Shown here piece after piece: positions 20,421-34,100 of a stretch of 64,000 nucleotides of DNA. The translations under genes were made by a program, and so were the position numbers. The stretch's first letter is position 1. Every line of letters starts with the position of its first letter. Origin of the DNA: Luidia sarsii (taxonomy: Eukaryota; Echinodermata; Asteroidea; Paxillosida; Luidiidae); the NCBI GenBank assembly GCA_949987565.1, contig OX465114.1, positions 9,094,188 through 9,158,187 on the forward strand. Reading direction: 5' to 3'. The notes under the pieces were generated by a model. That model did not search any database, was not told the origin of the DNA, and worked only from the letters and a program-made list of their open reading frames with translations.

Positions 20421-21283
20421 GTAGGTCATGTCCACTTTGATAAAAAAAACTGAGGAAAGCAAACATATCGTTTGTGTTGCAACTCACCGGTAGAGGGCAC
20501 TATACATCGAAAGCCTCAAAGTATGGGTTTGTTTGGCATGTGACGTGACGCGTGTTCAAATTTGCCAGTGGCATAATTATAGAGCTCTACGAATACCGTT
20601 AGGTGTTTTTTTGGCGACTGTTCTTGAATTTGTTCTAGTAGGCTAATGAGTGGCTAATCAGATTCACGATGAATGTCGTGCTATCTAATGGGCACTGTAC
20701 AGATATTTTGTACGTTGACTCTATACAACCACGCAGGTCCAACTATGACCCAATCCATGTGTGGTCCAACGCCAGACCTAAATCTTGAGATGGATGGCTC
20801 TATGTATATAACCTACCGACGGACACCAAAATAAAATGCCACGGAGGCTGGCATCTTTACAAAAGTATTACCAGTCGCAAAAACAAATTAATGATTAGAC
20901 GGAAACAGAAAACACTACTAGTCGCAAAAATATTCACGACCCGTCGAAAAAACCCAATTTGCGACCAGACTTAAACAGTCTGTTTCTGTCCATTCAGGGC
21001 CACCGTACTTTACAGTGCCACAGCTACAGGTATTATTTTATGAACGCGTTTTGGTCACAGTTTCTATGAAAATACCTTTTACTAAGTAGCACAGCAAACC
21101 TTCAAGTCCAGCGATAAACCGTTATCTGTGCTCTCCGTTTTCTAGGAGACAATCGGGCAAAGCACTGAGAATCAACGTAAATAATACCAGTATAGTAATT
21201 GACAATCTCATTTATTTAGATTTTCATTAAGGGGAAAATTATATTATAATCTACATATGGTTTTGATTGTTATTCGTCCACAG

Positions 21284-22573
21284 AAGACGTTCCTCTATGT
21301 GATGGCTGTTCTCTGTCTCTTTGCGATCACCTTGATGCTGATAACTTCTACCGGAATCGAGTCTTACATCGGAATCAGCCTTGCTGAAGTGACCCCTCAC
21401 CGGCTACCGCAGTACGCAGTTGGCGTCACGCGCGCAGAAATGAATCGAACACGGACAACGCATGCGCGCGGTGACGTCATCGATGCGAATAGGTCACGCA
21501 CAGCGACCCAGCAGCGAAGCGGTCGCTGCAGATACAAGATTCAAGTGTACGATGTCCCGGAATGTCTTCCGAAGAAAGCGTGGCGATGTGTCACGAGGCA
21601 GGTGATCGGGAAGCCACTCGAATGGACAAACGTAACATGCGCAGACTACGATTGCGACGTTCAGCTCATACTTTCACCTGATAAGAAATATCCCGGCACG
21701 GACGCTGTGGTGTTCCACTTCCTGTCGTTTCTGATTCCTAGCCCTATCCCAAGAGCAGACATGAATCCCAACCAGGCCTGGATTTATTACAGCGTGGAGT
21801 CCCCGTACTCCAATTCCCAAGAGGGCAGTCGGCTTGGTGACTTACCCGTCCATGCCACGTGGACATACCACCGCGCTTCTGAAGTCTACTTCCCGTATGG
21901 CCAGTACAAGCCGGGAAAAGCTATGGCCAACCGCACCAGGTCCGTGGAAGATTGGCTGAAGAGTAAGACAAAACTCGTCGCCTGGATGGCTAGCAACTGC
22001 GGCTTCACAACTTGGCCGAGAATGCGGTTTGTGACGGAGCTGAAGAAGCACATTCCGGTCGATGCGTACGGCCGATGCGGTAATCTGACCTGCAGCCGTA
22101 AGGACACGGCGAATTGTTTACGCAAGTACAAATTCTACTTGTCAATCGAGAATACTGAAACCGGTGAATACATTACTGAAAAAGTCTGGCGAAAGGCTCT
22201 GTTGGAAGGCGTGGTTCCGATCGTGTACGGTCCTAGGAGACGAGACTATGAGGAGCTCTTACCCCCAAACTCTTTTATATACCTGGGCGATTTCAAGAGT
22301 ATTAAGGATCTTGCAGAGTACTTGCGAATGTTAGACTCAAAACCAGAGCTATACGTTAAATATTTAGAATGGCAATACAAAGGTAGCGTGGAAGCAGGTA
22401 TGAATCACCGACCGACGAGATTCTGCGAAGTTATTCCAGTGATTGAAAAAGTCAAGAGAGGGGAGATGAAACGATTCCCTGTGAAGACGAGTAAATTCTA
22501 TTCATCTCTCAGGAAGAGAAAGAAATCAAGCAATTCAAGCTTTGGACTTGGCAACTGGATTCCTTGGTGTTAG
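21284..22573 (+). CDS. GT10 fucosyltransferase 3 (class A), main coding exon
   Basis: Protein identical to gene 4. It has V18-L19 in the membrane anchor (AVLCLF), E61 and I297 (LSIENTETG). Both class-A cysteines (C103, C111) are present. The full-length open frame from 21257 and all catalytic motifs are intact. Its 5' exon is uninterrupted, so it should keep a normal promoter. Confidence 0.93.
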   Translation, partial: KTFLYVMAVLCLFAITLMLITSTGIESYIGISLAEVTPHRLPQYAVGVTRAEMNRTRTTHARGDVIDANRSRTATQQRSGRCRYKIQVYDVPECLPKKAWRCVTRQVIGKPLEWTNVTCADYDCDVQLILSPDKKYPGTDAVVFHFLSFLIPSPIPRADMNPNQAWIYYSVESPYSNSQEGSRLGDLPVHATWTYHRASEVYFPYGQYKPGKAMANRTRSVEDWLKSKTKLVAWMASNCGFTTWPRMRFVTELKKHIPVDAYGRCGNLTCSRKDTANCLRKYKFYLSIENTETGEYITEKVWRKALLEGVVPIVYGPRRRDYEELLPPNSFIYLGDFKSIKDLAEYLRMLDSKPELYVKYLEWQYKGSVEAGMNHRPTRFCEVIPVIEKVKRGEMKRFPVKTSKFYSSLRKRKKSSNSSFGLGNWIPWC

Positions 22574-24367
22574 TTTGCAATGCATTGTCCACAAATTGAA
22601 GGCCTGACGTTTCGATCCTAGCAGGACCCTTTGAAAAGCAGAGGGAGGTCCTGCTGGGATCGGAAAGTTTTAATTCTGCGTCGATCCTGAGTCGGGACCG
22701 AAAATACTCGCAAGGGGAATGCCTGCTCTCATACCCTTGCCATTGCTCTGATATGGCATTTACAGATCATCATCATCAGCATTAGTATAGCGTACAGGCA
22801 AAAAGAAGTAGGCCTTATAGCTTTAGTGAAGATGTTGGCTCGGTTACTATATGGATTAACAATGAGGCCAACTTCCTGACCCTGGCGTCAAGGTGCTTAG
22901 TCCATTATTCACAGGGGAACAATTCATTAGAACAATTCTGGCAGAAAACAAAAAAAGGGGGGGGGGGGTCACCAATATCCATGACCTCTACACTACGTGG
23001 AGCTTTTAACGCAGCGCCCAGAAGGTTCGCTGATTTGCAAAGTGAGGTCTAATCACGCCTTGGAATTGAAGTTGGAGGTTAATGGTCGTGCAATCTTAGC
23101 AGCAGTACCAGTGCACATTATTATGCAGCTCGATTTGAGGCAGAGAATTCAGGACACTGATTGCGTAGCGCTGCAAAAAACTGTACACAACTTGTATCCT
23201 GCTTGCGCGTGTTTACCAATGAGTTAATTTTCTGCCTCAAACCGTGCAGGGTATACCAGGGCACGATCATTGACGTGTATATACTGCTTAGAGCGTACGC
23301 TTCAGTTGGTAATTTCTAGACAACATCACAGATCCTGGCAAAAAGTACACACGATTTACTAGAAATTCAAGTTTTCCTACATGTGTCTTCCTTACGTGTA
23401 GCGAACGAGATATCCATGCCGTGTGCACGTTTAGCGGATACCAAGTAGAGTATGACGTCATAATTGATGACACATCCGTTACATCACCTTCGTCACACCG
23501 ACCGTTTCGTTCGCTTGCGAAAACTTTCTATCAATTTTGTGACTTTCAAGTAACTCTATAAGCAGGGCGTGCACAATGACTGTAAATGATTATAGGTTTA
23601 AATTGTCATCTAAAACGTTCATATGAATGGATTGCATCTTTATGGATTTGTCAACGTTGTTTTGTTTATCATATCAAAAGGCATATGTTGGTAGCAGGTT
23701 GACTCGGTAGAGCATTGATATTTAGTTAGAATGGGAATACCAAATATCGGCGTTTTGATTGGCATTAGTAGGGATAATGATTATTGGAGATGTTTACACC
23801 TTAATACATGTACAAAGAGTTACTTCTATTTGATTTGTTGGTTGGGATTGTGATTGGAGGTTCAAATGGTACATTCAGAATTTTACTTCATTAGATGCAT
23901 GGCTGTGATGATAAATAAATTGTATGGTATCGGTACTGATAAACCAAGTGTAACTTTGTCTTGAAAGGGAGCCCATGAGTAAAATAGTACCAATGTTCAT
24001 TCTGATAATTATTATGGTTGGTGGTTGACTTTGTGGTTGTGGTTGTTGATGTATTAATGGTTGTAGTCGCGGTTGTCCTGATTCAAGATATGAACCACAC
24101 AGCACAATATGAGATATTTCTATTTACACAACAGGTTTGCTTTTTATTGCCGAACAATTCGTCACGGTTTTCACGAAGAGACTAATTTGTCCATGGTGAG
24201 TAAAAGTAAGCTTTCGAGAAAATCGCCTTTGAAACTTGGTCAATTTTAAAAACAGTTACTTTTTATCGATTAACTTTAAACCTTGCCAATTGTACACATT
24301 GTGTAAAAGCAGGAGTCCCAGGCTTTCATTTAACGTGATGTTTTCTACTCAACAATCAGTTAATTTT

Positions 24368-24524
24368 GGGAGGGGGAGGGGAGGGAGGGGAGGGAGGGGG
24401 AGGGGAGGGAGGGGAGGGAGGGGAGGGAGGGGGAGGGGGGAGGGAGGGGTGGAAGGGGAGGGAGGGGGGGGGGAGGGGAGGGGGGATGGAGGGGGAGGGG
24501 GAGGGAGGGGGAGGGAGGGAGAGG
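24368..24524 (+). repeat. Polypurine tract, U3 (long type)
   Basis: 157 bp, with an internal GGGGTGGAAGGGG interruption shared only with U7. Confidence 0.9.
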
Positions 24525-25016
24525 ACCAACCCAAATTACGCGGTGCACGAGGCTTGCATTTCCTCTGTAGCATTCTCATACGGTAGTGCCGTAATTTTCG
24601 TAATATAAACTGCAGCTTTGCACATTGATTTTGGAAAAGCTTTTTCAAAACAGGTATAGGTCTCGATTTCTGCACGGCTTCGTAAATTTCCTACCGTAGT
24701 CACACAACATGTACGTATCACTTCGCCAGTGGAACACGAACTTTACATTGGGAAAAAAAACATTCACGGAAACTACTGACCCGTAGTACTGTTGAAGTAC
24801 TGCATTATTGTTATTATAATTTCATTATGTATCACGGTCTGTCTCCCTCAACAGACCCCTCTGGTCGCTCGCTCGCTCGGGGCTTGCATGTGGTGGGTAA
24901 ACAAATCTCTACTTGTTCCTTCATAAAAAGGAGGAAACTGCTCAGTACTGTTGTGACGCTGCCTTATTGTTATTATAATTTAAATAATCTTTCGACCTTT
25001 GCAGAAGGCGAGCTGG

Positions 25017-25324
25017 TATATAATAACGTAGCTTAGAAAACACACGATAGTCTGGTCGCTCGATTTCACTGTCTGTACGGCGAGGTACTTTTTTCACTGG
25101 ATTGGGCATGCAAGGTGAATTCAACTTGTGTTGTCATTCAGGGCGTATTATTACAAGGCTTTCGTTTTGCCAACACGGCGGATGGTTACGAAAGTTTCCT
25201 TTGGATTTGTTTAGTATCCTTGGCAGTGATACTATCGGCGACCATCCATTTCGAAAACAAGATCAACCCCAACATCAAGACGGCAACCTTGGCAGAAATC
25301 TGGTAGTTCACACGTAATATTCCA
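25017..25324 (+). promoter_or_regulatory. TATA-like box and 5'UTR exon 1 of gene 4
   Basis: TATATAATA at 25017 and GTGAGT donor at 25325, with an empty transposon site between. Gene 4 itself carries the transposon only in the exon of its downstream neighbour. Confidence 0.4.
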
Positions 25325-26304
25325 GTGAGTACAAACATGTTTATTATGACCGTTTGAAAGTAGTCCAAATGTACTTGTATAAATTATGTGCGACTGCAAT
25401 TACATTGTAACTCATGATATGTAAAGCACAGGTGGCTGTATATACGTTAAGGTAATTGATCGTTGTCGAAACGGCTTAGAACGAGCAAATACTATTTTCA
25501 TCGATCCAGAAATTTTAAATCCATGAAAACATAAAATATATTTGGTAATCATCAGAGAAGCGCACAAAAAGACAAAAATGTTGGTCTCTGCGTGGGGATA
25601 AAGGAAGAAGGTAAGACTTAAGGGTTTCCATGGTGGAGATACTCAGAAGGTTTGCGGTAACACCATGTAACACATTATAATGTCCCTTTGTAGTTTAGAA
25701 GAAACAAATGAACTCAGAATACAATATTGGTAATAACGTTAAATATATTAGAGACATACATTCATAATAATAATAATAATAATAACTAATAACATTTCAT
25801 CAGGCATAACGACACTCATCAAAAGTGTTATACTTCAAAAGTCTTGTCTAAAAGTAAAATAAGGTTGAAAACTACTTAACTGACTGCAATTGCGGCAATA
25901 TGAAAACCTCATAAATGTAGACGTCCTGACATTTAATTAAACCTTCCATACCCATTTTCCAAGGGACTTCGATAAATATCATTATCTTGCATTCATCTTT
26001 GCATTATCACGTCGAGTAAGGGCAAAACCTCATTGAATTACATTCTCCTGGACGCAAACAAAATGTTATATCTATATCTCGCATTTGTTATTACGAGCGC
26101 TTGATGTATCCATCCAAGCAGGACCTTTCCAGAAGAAAGGTTCTCAGAAAGGTTCTGCTTGGATCGAAACGTCAGTCACTCGGAAACTTGAGTAGATTTC
26201 AGGTTTGCAACTTGTTTGGGTGTAAATTGCTGTAGAGTTTTGATTATTGGTGCAGGATTTGCTTTCAAATTTCCTTACTTCAATGAATTTGTTAACTCTT
26301 GCAG

Positions 26305-26361
26305 ATCCTGTTATTCTGTCTCCTCGTAAAGATTGTTACCACAGCAACAATGGATATAACG
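26305..26361 (+). CDS. Fucosyltransferase gene 4, exon 2 (MDIT)
   Basis: ATG at 26350, donor GTAGGT at 26362, in phase with the exon at 27225. Confidence 0.65.
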
Positions 26362-27224
26362 GTAGGTCATGTCCACTTTGATAAAAAAAACTGAGGAAAG
26401 CAAACATATCGTTTGTGTTGCAACTCACCGGTAGAGGGCACTATACATCGAAAGCCTCAAAGTATGGGTTTGTTTGGCATGTGACGTGACGCGTGTTCAA
26501 ATTTGCCAGTGGCATAATTATAGAGCTCTACGAATACCGTTAGGTGTTTTTTTGGCGACTGTTCTTGAATTTGTTCTAGTAGGCTAATGAGTGGCTAATC
26601 AGATTCACGATGAATGTCGTGCTATCTAATGGGCACTGTACAGATATTTTGTACGTTGACTCTATACAACCACGCAGGTCCAACTATGACCCAATCCATG
26701 TGTGGTCCAACGCCAGACCTAAATCTTGAGATGGATGGCTCTATGTATATAACCTACCGACGGACACCAAAATAAAATGCCACGGAGGCTGGCATCTTTA
26801 CAAAAGTATTACCAGTCGCAAAAACAAATTAATGATTAGACGGAAACAGAAAACACTACTAGTCGCAAAAATATTCACGACCCGTCGAAAAAACCCAATT
26901 TGCGACCAGACTTAAACAGTCTGTTTCTGTCCATTCAGGGCCACCGTACTTTACAGTGCCACAGCTACAGGTATTATTTTATGAACGCGTTTTGGTCACA
27001 GTTTCTATGAAAATACCTTTTACTAAGCAGCACAGCAAACCTTCAAGTCCAGCGATAAACCGTTATCTGTGCTCTCCGTTTTCTAGGAGACAATCGGGCA
27101 AAGCACTGAGAATCAACGTAAATAATACCAGTATAGTAATTGACAATCTCATTTATTTAGATTTTCATTAAGGGGAAAATTATATTATAATCTACATATG
27201 GTTTTGATTGTTATTCGTCCACAG

Positions 27225-28514
27225 AAGACGTTCCTCTATGTGATGGCTGTTCTCTGTCTCTTTGCGATCACCTTGATGCTGATAACTTCTACCGGAATCG
27301 AGTCTTACATCGGAATCAGCCTTGCTGAAGTGACCCCTCACCGGCTACCGCAGTACGCAGTTGGCGTCACGCGCGCAGAAATGAATCGAACACGGACAAC
27401 GCATGCGCGCGGTGACGTCATCGATGCGAATAGGTCACGCACAGCGACCCAGCAGCGAAGCGGTCGCTGCAGATACAAGATTCAAGTGTACGATGTCCCG
27501 GAATGTCTTCCGAAGAAAGCGTGGCGATGTGTCACGAGGCAGGTGATCGGGAAGCCACTCGAATGGACAAACGTAACATGCGCAGACTACGATTGCGACG
27601 TTCAGCTCATACTTTCACCTGATAAGAAATATCCCGGCACGGACGCTGTGGTGTTCCACTTCCTGTCGTTTCTGATTCCTAGCCCTATCCCAAGAGCAGA
27701 CATGAATCCCAACCAGGCCTGGATTTATTACAGCGTGGAGTCCCCGTACTCCAATTCCCAAGAGGGCAGTCGGCTTGGTGACTTACCCGTCCATGCCACG
27801 TGGACATACCACCGCGCTTCTGAAGTCTACTTCCCGTATGGCCAGTACAAGCCGGGAAAAGCTATGGCCAACCGCACCAGGTCCGTGGAAGATTGGCTGA
27901 AGAGTAAGACAAAACTCGTCGCCTGGATGGCTAGCAACTGCGGCTTCACAACTTGGCCGAGAATGCGGTTTGTGACGGAGCTGAAGAAGCACATTCCGGT
28001 CGATGCGTACGGCCGATGCGGTAATCTGACCTGCAGCCGTAAGGACACGGCGAATTGTTTACGCAAGTACAAATTCTACTTGTCAATCGAGAATACTGAA
28101 ACCGGTGAATACATTACTGAAAAAGTCTGGCGAAAGGCTCTGTTGGAAGGCGTGGTTCCGATCGTGTACGGTCCTAGGAGACGAGACTATGAGGAGCTCT
28201 TACCCCCAAACTCTTTTATATACCTGGGCGATTTCAAGAGTATTAAGGATCTTGCAGAGTACTTGCGAATGTTAGACTCAAAACCAGAGCTATACGTTAA
28301 ATATTTAGAATGGCAATACAAAGGTAGCGTGGAAGCAGGTATGAATCACCGACCGACGAGATTCTGCGAAGTTATTCCAGTGATTGAAAAAGTCAAGAGA
28401 GGGGAGATGAAACGATTCCCTGTGAAGACGAGTAAATTCTATTCATCTCTCAGGAAGAGAAAGAAATCAAGCAATTCAAGCTTTGGACTTGGCAACTGGA
28501 TTCCTTGGTGTTAG
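27225..28514 (+). CDS. GT10 fucosyltransferase 4 (class A), main coding exon
   Basis: Same protein as gene 3 and three residues different from gene 1 (L19 for F, E61 for K, I297 for F). Complete, with an anchor, stem, six sequons and the YITEKVW donor motif. Open frame from ATG 27198; the first nine codons are probably intron. Confidence 0.93.
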   Translation, partial: KTFLYVMAVLCLFAITLMLITSTGIESYIGISLAEVTPHRLPQYAVGVTRAEMNRTRTTHARGDVIDANRSRTATQQRSGRCRYKIQVYDVPECLPKKAWRCVTRQVIGKPLEWTNVTCADYDCDVQLILSPDKKYPGTDAVVFHFLSFLIPSPIPRADMNPNQAWIYYSVESPYSNSQEGSRLGDLPVHATWTYHRASEVYFPYGQYKPGKAMANRTRSVEDWLKSKTKLVAWMASNCGFTTWPRMRFVTELKKHIPVDAYGRCGNLTCSRKDTANCLRKYKFYLSIENTETGEYITEKVWRKALLEGVVPIVYGPRRRDYEELLPPNSFIYLGDFKSIKDLAEYLRMLDSKPELYVKYLEWQYKGSVEAGMNHRPTRFCEVIPVIEKVKRGEMKRFPVKTSKFYSSLRKRKKSSNSSFGLGNWIPWC

Positions 28515-30302
28515 TTTGCAATGCATTGTCCACAAATTGAAGGCCTGACGTTTCGATCCTAGCAGGACCCTTTGAAAAGCAGAGGGAGGTCCTGCTGGGA
28601 TCGGAAAGTTTTAATTCTGCGTCGATCCTGAGTCGGGACCGAAAATACTCGCAAGGGGAATGCCTGCTCTCATACCCTTGCCATTGCTCTGATATGGCAT
28701 TTACAGATCATCATCATCAGCATTAGTATAGCGTACAGGCAAAAAGAAGTAGGCCTTATAGCTTTAGTGAAGATGTTGGCTCGGTTACTATATGGATTAA
28801 CAATGAGGCCAACTTCCTGACCCTGGCGTCAAGGTGCTTAGTCCATTATTCACAGGGGAACAATTCATTAGAACAATTCTGGCAGAAAACAAAAAAAGGG
28901 GGGGGGGTCACCAATATCCATGACCTCTACACTACGTGGAGCTTTTAACGCAGCGCCCAGAAGGTTCGCTGATTTGCAAAGTGAGGTCTAATCACGCCTT
29001 GGAATTGAAGTTGGAGGTTAATGGTCGTGCAATCTTAGCAGCAGTACCAGTGCACATTATTATGCAGCTCGATTTGAGGCAGAGAATTCAGGACACTGAT
29101 TGCGTAGCGCTGCAAAAAACTGTACACAACTTGTATCCTGCTTGCGCGTGTTTACCAATGAGTTAATTTTCTGCCTCAAACCGTGCAGGGTATACCAGGG
29201 CACGATCATTGACGTGTATATACTGCTTAGAGCGTACGCTTCAGTTGGTAATTTCTAGACAACATCACAGATCCTGGCAAAAAGTACACACGATTTACTA
29301 GAAATTCAAGTTTTCCTACATGTGTCTTCCTTACGTGTAGCGAACGAGATATCCATGCCGTGTGCACGTTTAGCGGATACCAAGTAGAGTATGACGTCAT
29401 AATTGATGACACATCCGTTACATCACCTTCGTCACACCGACCGTTTCGTTCGCTTGCGAAAACTTTCTATCAATTTTGTGACTTTCAAGTAACTCTATAA
29501 GCAGGGCGTGCACAATGACTGTAAATGATTATAGGTTTAAATTGTCATCTAAAACGTTCATATGAATGGATTGCATCTTTATGGATTTGTCAACGTTGTT
29601 TTGTTTATCATATCAAAAGGCATATGTTGGTAGCAGGTTGACTCGGTAGAGCATTGATATTTAGTTAGAATGGGAATACCAAATATCGGCGTTTTGATTG
29701 GCATTAGTAGGGATAATGATTATTGGAGATGTTTACACCTTAATACATGTACAAAGAGTTACTTCTATTTGATTTGTTGGTTGGGATTGTGATTGGAGGT
29801 TCAAATGGTACATTCAGAATTTTACTTCATTAGATGCATGGCTGTGATGATAAATAAATTGTATGGTATTGGTACTGATAAACCAAGTGTAACTTTGTCT
29901 TGAAAGGGAGCCCATGAGTAAAATAGTACCAATGTTCATTCTGATATTATGGTTGGTGGTTGACTTTGTGGTTGTGGTTGTTGATGTATTAATGGTTGTA
30001 GTCGCGGTTGTCCTGATTCAAGATATGAACCACACAGCACAATATGAGATATTTCTGTTTACACAACACGTTTGCTTTTTATTGCCGAACAATTCGTCAC
30101 GGTTTTCACGAAGAGACTAATTTGTCCATGGTGAGTAAAAGTAAACTTTCGAGAAAATCGCCTTTGAAACTTGGTCAATTTTAAAAACATTTACTTTTTA
30201 TCGATTAACTTTCAACCTTGCCAATTGTACACATTGTGTAAAAGCAGGAGTCCCAGGCTTTCATTTAACGTGATGTTTTCTACTCTACAATCAGTTAATT
30301 TT

Positions 30303-30442
30303 GGGAGGGGGAGGGGAGGGAGGGGAGGGAGGGGAGGGAGGTGGAGGGGGAGGCAGGGGAGGGAGGGGGGGGAGGGGAGGGGGGATGGAGGGGGAGGGAG
30401 GGTAGGGAGGGGGAGGGGGAGGGAGGGAGAGGGAGGGAGAGG
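30303..30442 (+). repeat. Polypurine tract, U4
   Basis: 140 bp. Distinguished by one T (GGGAGGTGGAGG) near 30342. Confidence 0.9.
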
Positions 30443-30934
30443 ACCAACCCAAATTACGCGGTGCACGAGGCTTGCATTTCCTCTGTAGCATTCTCATACG
30501 GTAGTGCCGTAATTTTCGTAATATAAACTGCAGCTTTGCACATTGATTTTGGAAAAGCTTTTTCAAAACAGGTATAGGTCTCGATTTCTGCACGGCTTCG
30601 TAAATTTCCTACCGTAGTCACACAACATGTACGTATCACTTCGCCAGTGGAACACGAACTTTACATTGGGAAAAAAAACATTCACGGAAACTACTGACCC
30701 GTAGTACTGTTGAAGTACTGCATTATTGTTATTATAATTTCATTATGTATCACGGTCTGTCTCCCTCAACAGACCCCTCTGGTCGCTCGCTCGCTCGGGG
30801 CTTGCATGTGGTGGGTAAACAAATCTCTACTTGTTCCTTCATAAAAAGGAGGAAACTGCTCAGTACTGTTGTGACGCTGCCTTATTGTTATTATAATTTA
30901 AATAATCTTTCGACCTTTGCAGAAGGCGAGCTGG

Positions 30935-31038
30935 TATATAATAACGTAGCTTAGAAAACACACGATAGTCTGGTCGCTCGATTTCACTGTCTGTACGGCG
31001 AGGTACTTTTTTCACTGGATTGGGCATGCAAGGTGAAT
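30935..31038 (+). promoter_or_regulatory. TATA-like box and 5' fragment of exon 1 of gene 5, split by transposon copy 2
   Basis: TATATAATA at 30935. The rest of the exon resumes at 38981. The arrangement is the same as for gene 2. Confidence 0.35.
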
Positions 31039-31194
31039 GGACCTTTCCCATGAAATATGCTAATTTGCGCGCGCATGCGCAAATACACCACTGGTGGGCA
31101 AGACACTTTGCGTGACGTGACGTGTGTTGTGTTTACATCCGGCAGCTGTTCCGGGTTTTTTTCTTGAGCTGCTGCGGTTTGACATTCGTTGGCC

Positions 31195-34100
31195 ATGAGC
31201 AAAATCACCAAATTTAAGGAAAACGATTTAAAAAAATTGTTACTTCCCGAGCTTAGGACGCTAGCAACTCAGTTTGGTTGTGAGGAAAAGGTTGCGAAGT
31301 CCCGCAAAAAGGCAATTTTAATACAGTTTTTATTGACCTTCAATACGCTGAAGTGCAGTTCCACTTCCAGCTGCAGTTCCCTGCAACCGCCGACGAAAGT
31401 AGTCAAGCCTACCGCCAGTTGGCCAGAGGAGTATACATACCTTGATGAGGGAAGTGTGTGTGTCATCCCACAGCTGACTTTTTCATCTATATATGAATAT
31501 TGCACCGTAAAAACGGAGACGAAAACGTCTTTCAAATCGTTTGATCGGGCGATAAAACATGTCGATGCTGGAGATGTTCACGGTATTAAATTCCGCAAGG
31601 GACACGAGGTGGGTGAATTTATTTTAATGCCTCTTTGTTTCACTGCCATAAATTTCTTATTGATCTTCGTTTTGCAATTGCCCTAAGCTGACATTTTTAT
31701 AAGATAAGTGTTTTTTTATTGCTTCAATGGCTTAATACTAATTTAATAGTAATACTAAATATACTACAGGGTTAATGCTGAATCGATCATAAAACAGTAA
31801 TGTTCTAATAAAATTAACTTTTCTTTCACAAACAGGATGGTGACGATGTTATCTATTTTTACTGCAAAGTGTATGCCTCCCAGAGGGCCAAGGAGTACAG
31901 TGTCAAAGTTTGCATGCTGGAGCAGGGTGTGATTATTGACAGCACATGTCAGTGTCCAGTAGGGTAAGTAACCGAAACTAAAATAGGAACAAGGCCTAAC
32001 ATTAATGATGACGCAGGGTAGATCAAGAGGGGACATGGGTTGGACACCACCTCTTCCTTCAGAAATTAGTATCATCAGCAAACATTTAGTTAATGTCCTT
32101 ATTAGGCAGTAGAGCACTAAAGTGCTTTGTATTTCCAGGAAAATGTAGGGCAGTTGGTACAACCATGGAGGAATAAGTTATTCCTCCATGGTACAACGTA
32201 CGTGTTACAGTAGATGGCATAAATTACCATTTGCTGCTGCTAAATATACTAATTATTCATACCCCTTCATGTCTCAACTTGAATTTGTCTTCCTCGTTTC
32301 AACTGAGATATGATTTAACAAGATCAAAGCATACCTCAGTGTAGTTGTGCTCAACCAGATTTGTATCATTTATGAGATAAAAAGAACTTCCTACTGATTT
32401 TCAATAAAAAATAAACCATTGACCGTCTATACATTGTTATTTACTTGTTTTATTTACATTTACAGTCTTGCATCAAAGTGCAGCCATGTCGGTGCACTGT
32501 TGTTCTCCTTGGAAGACATCCAGAGACATGGATGCCAACTTTCCAAAACTTCAAGAAAGTCACGATGGAATGTACCACGGGCAAAGAACCTTGAGATGAA
32601 GCCATTGGATGATATCCAGGTTTCCAATGCCCATTTTGATGCAGGTGCTAATCTTAGAGATAATGTTTTGATAACACTTAAAATACATGGACTACATCAG
32701 TACACGCCTATCTTTACACCTACTGATGATAATGATGACGATGCTTATCATATACAGTGTATAATTCAGACGTTAGTGACTTTAACCAAAAAATCCGAAA
32801 GTAGAACAGCCTACTTTAAGTTTACATCTCAAGTACGAGATAGCCATCCTGACCACTACTTATTACACATTGCCCATGCAGAAGTTTATACTTCTTGATT
32901 TTTACGTGGCAGAATTCACAGCTGGACATACTTAGGCCTAGGCTAGAAGTACTACTACACTGTACTAGATTAAACTAAATCAAGGTCAAAAGGAAGAATA
33001 GCTCCATTCTTGAGCCTTGAGTAGTCATTAAAAAAAAGAAACACGTACTGTCATTACTTTGTCCTCCAGCATGTTCTGCATGTGTGGTTATAAAGACTAA
33101 AAGAGCCTAAATTTATGGCAATGAATCAAAGAAATTTGATTCTAGTAGAAATACATCCTCAGTGTATGACCCAATAACCATGACTTCCTTTCAGTCATTC
33201 ATCAAAATAAATCCATCACAATCATACCTGTAACTGTAAGGAAAGAGGAAAGAGGAGCACTGCTTGAGCTGTGGTATGGAGTTGTTTCTCTTTTCCAACA
33301 TGGAGTCAGAATGACACATACTGTACATACACTGTATGCACAATGTACTGTACATGTACAATGTGTACACTGTACATGTACATGTACATGTATGTGTACA
33401 GTACACATTGAAAACACAGGCTTCCAACAGTGTCCCACCAGTGCAGGGGGCATTGTGATACATTTTGTAACATTTCCCTGGAACCTCTCTGGCTGTTGAT
33501 AAACATAACAACAGTGGCAGGCAGGAGTTACAGAAATAGAAAACAAAAAAAGGGGGCTCAATTTTGTTTTAAGGTCTCTGGATTATGTGACCTCAACACT
33601 ATAATTTTTTTTTTTACTCTTGTTTCAAATGTATTTCTTGTTGTAATTTCTTAAATACAGAGGAATCAGAAGATGAGGTGACAAAGTGTGAATTCGACCC
33701 ACGGCATCCCTCTGATCAGTCACTATCACACCCTGATGAGTTAAGGACATCAGTGCAAAACTTGTTGGATGTGTTTCCTGGTTCAGGCTTAGGCCATGGA
33801 TGGGGAATATCTGCTCGTCCCCCTTTTCCGGCTGTTGAAGTTGAAGTTTCAACCACCATGACACATAGTAAGTACATTTACAGTAGTTGTACACAGATAT
33901 TCATTGTAGAATGAATTTTGCTCTTTGCTTGGTTACATATAATGAAAGGAATGTTGAGAACTGATTGGAAAATATGATCATTACAAACCTTTTTTTAGGT
34001 TTATAATTTAGACTCTAAAATGACAGTGTTTTCAGTTCATGATTCATGAGTGTTTTGTCCTCTGGTTATATTTCTTCAGGTAATTTTAATCTTCTTAAGT

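Larger units (their letters stand above)
19786..25726 (+). repeat. Tandem unit U3 (class A gene, U7-like 3' spacer)
   Basis: Length 5941 bp. The gene part matches U4. From about 24000 the spacer instead matches U7: GATAATTATTATGG, ATTTACACAACAGG and the longer polypurine tract. Intron 2 has AAGTAGCAC, a substitution seen only here. Confidence 0.95.
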